Source: Doris montereyensis (taxonomy: Eukaryota > Mollusca > Gastropoda > Nudibranchia > Dorididae). Taken from it: DNA of 64,000 bases. This document shows positions 57,671 to 64,000 of the stretch, in pieces (position 1 is the first letter of the stretch; every line of letters begins with the position of its first letter). The notes below the pieces were generated by a model that was not told the DNA's origin, ran no database searches, and saw only the letters and a program-made list of their open reading frames with translations. The position numbers and the translations under genes were made by a program. Location: positions 133,501 to 197,500 of the forward strand of contig JAXRKP010000851.1 of the NCBI GenBank assembly GCA_037039925.1, given 5' to 3'.

Positions 57671-59111
57671 TGATTTCTATTTGCCGATAAAAAGTGTCAC
57701 GGTGAGGGGTGAGGATAAAAATAAAGTGGGAGAACAGGAAGAGAAAAATTCAGTGATTTAAACATCAATCCTTGATCGACCCATGGAAGACCGAATTCAA
57801 ACGAACTAGATCTATATATATCTAGATCTATTTGTTGATATAATAATAAAATAGTACCTATATCAAGGTCTATAGGCCTACTAGATTTGCAATATAATGC
57901 ATACTACAATGAAACGTATCAGGCAAAAATCTTCGTGAAACCAGCCTGTTGATAATGTCAAGTACATCAGCATGTATGATACATTTAATATATTTTATGT
58001 AGATCCATTGGTATTAAAGTATAGGGGATCCTTGCTCTGTTTCATTCCTGAAATTACTATCATGTAACTGAACACTTAAAACGCATTTTTGTTGACTGGG
58101 ATTAACCAGCTGAGCTGGTTGGATAAACCAAGGCCTTGGATAAACCCAGTGCGTTACCATAACCAGAGGGATGATTTTTATGCAGTCCCAAAATAGTAAT
58201 TGTGTTGGTTTGTTCTCCATAGCCATTACTTACAATTAGACTCAGACTGTCTGATTATTTTTTTCACGCTAGGTCCTTTTTTACATTGTATTTTACAGTT
58301 ATTCCTTGTGTTTTCTTTCTTCCTAGACACAACATATTTTGGCAATAAAGACAAAGGAGTGAAATGTCGGTCAAAAAATTATCTTGATTAATTAATCATC
58401 TTGATTTAGTTGAGTGATATTGTGGTGTTTCTTAATTTCTGAATCATAAAGTTTTATAATTTAGTCATCGTCTAAATTCAGGGAGGTAATAAATAATAAT
58501 ACCGGAGGTGAATCTGAAATACATGGTCGGCGGTAGACAACAAAACTTAACTTTTAAAAATAGAATCTAGATTTTATAATACATTGTTATGTTTATTATA
58601 CTATAATAATTTATAGGCCTAGGCTAGACCTGTACCTATAATCTAGTGGATCTATACTTGCACTATTTAAATCTATGTTGACACTCTAGTTCTATAACAT
58701 GAGAAGAGAGAGAGAGAGAGAGAGAGAGATTAATGTAATCTAAATATAAATACAATGTAGGTGTCAGTATATAGTCTAGTATAATGTCAACTTTCGTCGG
58801 GTAGAAAAAAAGTTCTTAAAGCAAGGTAGTAGGACTCAACAGAAGGAAGAAATGACTGGCAGAATAGAAACTGGAATCTTCGCTTTACATGAGTTTTATT
58901 AGGTAAGTGCAAAAGTTGAACATGAGCAATGTAGGCCTACTATGTAGAGCTAGATTCCAATAGGCTACATGACGTATAAAAAGATAGATCTCTCTCTGGT
59001 CGTCTAGTACTGTGTCTTGACTAGTCTGTACCGAGTAAACGTTCTATTACTATGAACAATCTGCATACAGTCAGAGCCAATATATAGATGAGCACCGCTT
59101 GTCATTCCAGA
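57671..59111. other. Spacer upstream of the I-kappa-B gene
   Basis: AT-rich, with no exon recognised. A (GA)n run of about 28 bp is at 58701-58729. The region is rich in TAGATCTA palindromes, as at 57810-57835. Confidence 0.4.
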
Positions 59112-59190
59112 GCTGTGATGGCCAGTGGTTAAGGCGTTGGACTTGAAATCCAATGGGATATTCGCGCAGGTTCGAACCCTGCTCACAGCG
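59112..59190 (+). tRNA. tRNA-Ser(UGA)
   Basis: The acceptor stem GCTGTGA pairs fully with TCACAGC at 59183-59189. The D stem is GCC/GGC. The anticodon stem TTGGA/TCCAA has a 7-nt loop and anticodon TGA at 59144-59146. The T arm GCAGG-TTCGAAC-CCTGC is perfect, and the discriminator is G. A TTTTTT terminator lies at 59197-59202. The D loop lacks one G and the long variable arm pairs poorly compared with typical animal tRNA-Ser, so a tRNA-derived repeat or decaying gene remains possible. Confidence 0.8.
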
Positions 59191-59699
59191 ATCTTCTTTT
59201 TTGGGTGCTTTTGTTATTTCCATTGCACATTTACAAAAACGTTTGTCAAAAGACTAGATAAAACTAGACACAGACAAACTCCTGTGCCGAGCAGCAATTT
59301 TCAATGTGCGGCAGTTAAGCATGCACTTTATATCGTATCTATGGTAGGTGTTAATCGAAGCTGATAACACGAGTCAAAGTCAAATCACAGCGACCTTTGG
59401 CAGCTTTTTGTCCATCACGGTTTTTCCCCGACCTTTCTTACACGTTCATTTCCTCGACCGGCCAACGCTCTTTTGTACCGAGCTCATGAAGTGTGAGCGG
59501 GAAAAAAAATCATCCTCGTTGTTTCTGTTGTTGGTGTTTTGCAAAAATATTGAGCATTACTTCATATGATTATTTTTATACATGATATCCTATATTTAAA
59601 ATATATTAAATAGGAAACGTATAAAGAAAATCAAAGTAGCCTAATAGTAAATGAATAATTATAATAATAATATAATAATAATTATAATGATAATAATTT

Positions 59700-59700
<1 letters not shown>

Positions 59701-59750
<50 letters not shown>

Positions 59751-59751
59751 A

Positions 59752-59810
<59 letters not shown>
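59701..59810. repeat. (TAG)n microsatellite
   Basis: About 36 copies of TAG with one interruption near 59750. It is preceded by an ATA-rich stretch at 59652-59696. Confidence 0.97.
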
Positions 59811-59834
59811 CTAATAGTGGTACGTGTAGTAGTA

Positions 59835-61696
<1,862 letters not shown>

Positions 61697-61814
61697 ATCT
61701 TCAGATCAAACAATGCAATCCATCGAGACGTAATAGGGTAATAACTCCACCGATGAATTTGGTATAGCCCCTATTACATGTCTCGATTGAAATTATTGTT
61801 TTGATCTGGAAGAT
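61697..61814. repeat. Foldback of 118 nt (long imperfect hairpin)
   Basis: Left-arm segments AGATCAAACAAT, CGAGACGTAATAGGG and ATCTTC are matched, reversed and complemented, by the right-arm CCCTATTACATGTCTCG, ATTGTTTTGATCT and GAAGAT. Arms are about 42-45 nt with small bulges, and the loop is about 30 nt. It could be a MITE remnant or a transcribed hairpin. Confidence 0.75.
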
Positions 61815-63211
61815 CTAGTGACGATCCTCTAACCATCATCTAAAGACATCTAACGATGGATTGTATCGTGTAAATAGTGTAATAGGGAAGACTGATCGAG
61901 TAATAACAAAAACAAGCCAGATTATCTTCCTGCTGACTTGAGATCAAAATGTCAAGCACTGCCAGATATTTATCGTTCGATCAGTCTCTTACTGCACACG
62001 AAGCGGCATTCCTTTGGTGTTTTATTAGGCAGCGTTTTAATACCAGTTGACAAATTTATCTTAAATCTCATCGTAGAGTAAAATAAATATGATATTCGCA
62101 ATCAGCGTATCACAATTAAGCAAATGGACCGCAGGTGACTTGTTTTATTGCCTTTTAAAAGAATTTCATTTTTAAAATGTATTTATTTCTTCACCCAATC
62201 CCACCACACCCAATCGCGCTTCTTTTTGCTTGCATCCACGTGTCCTTGATTTGACGTAGTGTGTACTAAGTACTAGTAAAACCAAAACAATCACGCCATC
62301 TTAAGACGGTCGGGTCTATTTGAATCGAGATCGGATCTAAATCGCTTAGCCAATCAACAGACTATGAAGTTATATAATGCATAAAATAAGAATATATCGG
62401 GGATAGGCGGGGGGGGGGTGTGAGGAAGGAGGGTAAAGATGGCTTTAGAAGTAAGTTTTGGATGTGATCAAATGGAATGGAGCTGAGATATTTATCATCC
62501 TACAGACATAACTTCATGGCAAAACACCCCATCCCGCCCTCCCCCCATCCCAAAAGAAAAAGAGAAAAGAAAAGAAATAAAAACAACAAAACCAACAGCA
62601 ATGAAAAAAACCCCAGAACAAAACACGAACCCCCCCCCCCCCCACACACACAACAACAAAAACACAAATAAACAAAACTACAGTTCCAGAACATAACCTG
62701 CAATGAACGTTTATAATGTCCCCAAATGAATGATAGACATTACTAGCCTTGTAATATGTCAACTTGACCACATATCCATTCATCTATCACTTATCAGTCT
62801 CTATATATGTCTGTAGATACCCCGTCTGCCTTTCTCTCTTCCTGATCTTTTTCCACTAAAAACGCTTTGGAAAATTTTCAGCGGACTTGATAGACTGATT
62901 AGCTGCACGATAACTTAGTCACGTTTGGTATTTTACTGGAAAACCTAAAGAAGTGAACCCGACCACCTCGACTTCTCTTTATTTCATATATTCCCTTTTG
63001 ATGATGGAGTGCTTTAACCCCACTAAAGCTTGCGATTGATCTTCCTGGGATAGTAGATCTATTTCCCAGATGCAATAAATATAATTCCTTGTTCCTTGAG
63101 GCATTGGATTAAATAAGGCATTTATTTCGCTTTCGTTTGGGGTGATAAAGATGGGTTTTTTTTCCTCCTGGGGATACTATGTTTGTTTCTTTTCATTCCT
63201 TTTCATTCGTC
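61815..63211. other. Spacer with no recognised gene
   Basis: Contains poly-G (62410-62419) and poly-C (62630-62642) runs. The open frames here are compositional and show no domain. Confidence 0.4.
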
Positions 63212-63741
63212 TTTCTTCTTCTTCTTCTTCTTCTTCTTCTTCTTCTTCTTCTTCTTCTTCTTCTTCTTCTTCTTCTTCTTCTTCTTCTTCTTCTTCTTCT
63301 TCTTCTTCTTCTTCTTCTTCTTCTTCTTCTTCTTCTTCTTCTTCTTCTTCTTCTTCTTCTTCTTCTTCTTCTTCTTCTTCTTCTTCTTCTTCTTCTTCTT
63401 CTTCTTCTTCTTCTTCTTCTTCTTCTTCTTCTTCTTCTTCTTCTTCTTCTTCTTCTTCTTCTTCTTCTTCTTCTTCTTCTTCTTCTTCTTCTTCTTCTTC
63501 TTCTTCTTCTTCTTTTTCTTCTTCTTTTTCTTCTTCTTCTTCTTTCTTCTTCTTCTTCTTCTTCTTCTTCTTCTTGTTCTTCTTCTTCTTCTTCTTCTTC
63601 TTCTTCTTCTTCTTCTTCTTCTTCTTCTTCTTCTTCTTCTTCTTCTTCTTCTTCTTCTTCTTCTTCTTCTTCTTCTTCTTCTTCTTCTTCTTCTTCTTCT
63701 TCTTCTTCTTCTTCTTCTTCTTCTTCTTCTTCTTCTTCTTC
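63212..63741. repeat. (TTC)n / (GAA)n triplet array, about 530 bp
   Basis: About 175 TTC units, with interruptions only near 63513-63550 (TTTTTC, TTTC) and 63575 (TTG), followed by an ATT-rich stretch to 63770. All six frames are open across it, giving spurious homopolymer proteins. Confidence 0.98.
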
Positions 63742-64000
63742 ATTATTATTATTGTTATTACCATTATTATCATTCTTGTTGTAATTAATTTTGGGCAGGC
63801 ATGGTTTATTTGCCTTCATTTTTTTCCATACAATATTACAATATGCTGCCTTTGCTTTCGCTTATTTTTCCTGCACTTCACTGTTCTACTCTTCTAAGCC
63901 TGCACCTTTTCTCTTCTTATTAGCATGAATTCATATCTAATTCAACTTATTTGTAAACGAAAACCTTTTTTTTGTCATTATTGTACGTTGCTGTCGCAGC

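Noticed and set aside
63142..63897. Long open frames of poly-Ser, poly-Phe, poly-Leu, poly-Glu, poly-Arg and poly-Lys
   Set aside because: They are translations of the (TTC)n array in all frames and are not genes.

Overview
This is an animal (metazoan) genomic window. It is AT-rich, its genes are split by many introns with GT-AG splice sites, and it is full of retrotransposons, tRNA-derived SINEs and long microsatellites. The gene content and the LINE/SINE mix fit a lophotrochozoan, most likely a mollusc; the species cannot be fixed from the sequence alone. I see nothing bacterial, viral or CRISPR-like.

Three protein-coding genes can be read. (1) ALDH6A1, the mitochondrial methylmalonate-semialdehyde dehydrogenase, is on the + strand in ten exons from 1363 to 11899; its first exon(s) lie before the window. 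(2) An APLF-like gene (FHA domain, PBZ zinc finger and acidic histone-binding tail; a DNA double-strand-break repair scaffold) is on the - strand in about twelve exons from 42613 down to 23774. It has an unusually long linker of alternating acidic and basic blocks. (3) An I-kappa-B/Cactus gene is on the - strand in four exons from 57386 down to 53978. It has a DSGxxS phosphodegron, six ankyrin repeats and an acidic tail, with kappa-B-like sites just upstream that suggest autoregulation by NF-kappa-B. ALDH6A1 and the APLF gene converge on a 12-kb intergenic region; the APLF and I-kappa-B genes lie in tandem. A tRNA-Ser(UGA) gene sits at 59112-59190.

Introns and spacers carry most of the mobile DNA. 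An RTE-like LINE (6758-9585) lies in an ALDH6A1 intron. A derivative of the same family at 37224-38362 has kept its 5' monomers, endonuclease and 3' tail but lost the whole reverse transcriptase, and it is flanked by an 11-bp target-site duplication. CR1/L2-like LINEs with (ATT)n tails lie at 26531-28990 and 31600-33895, with a fragment at 45530-46000. There are two SINE families, a hAT-type MITE (22883-23068), and an unclassified repeat of about 1 kb present as an inverted pair (188-1240 and 43370-44395) with further fragments. Satellite-like arrays occur at 1-140, 17795-18480 and 47451-47755. Very long simple repeats include (AT)n at 42.7 kb, (GA)n at 49.3, 50.5 and 60.0 kb, (TAG)n at 59.7 kb and about 530 bp of (TTC)n at 63.2 kb.

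A caution for any reader: most coding exons of ALDH6A1 and APLF carry 1-2 nt indels, mostly in homopolymers, while splice sites and protein similarity are otherwise intact. This looks like uncorrected long-read assembly error rather than pseudogenisation, so predicted proteins from this window will be broken unless the sequence is polished.
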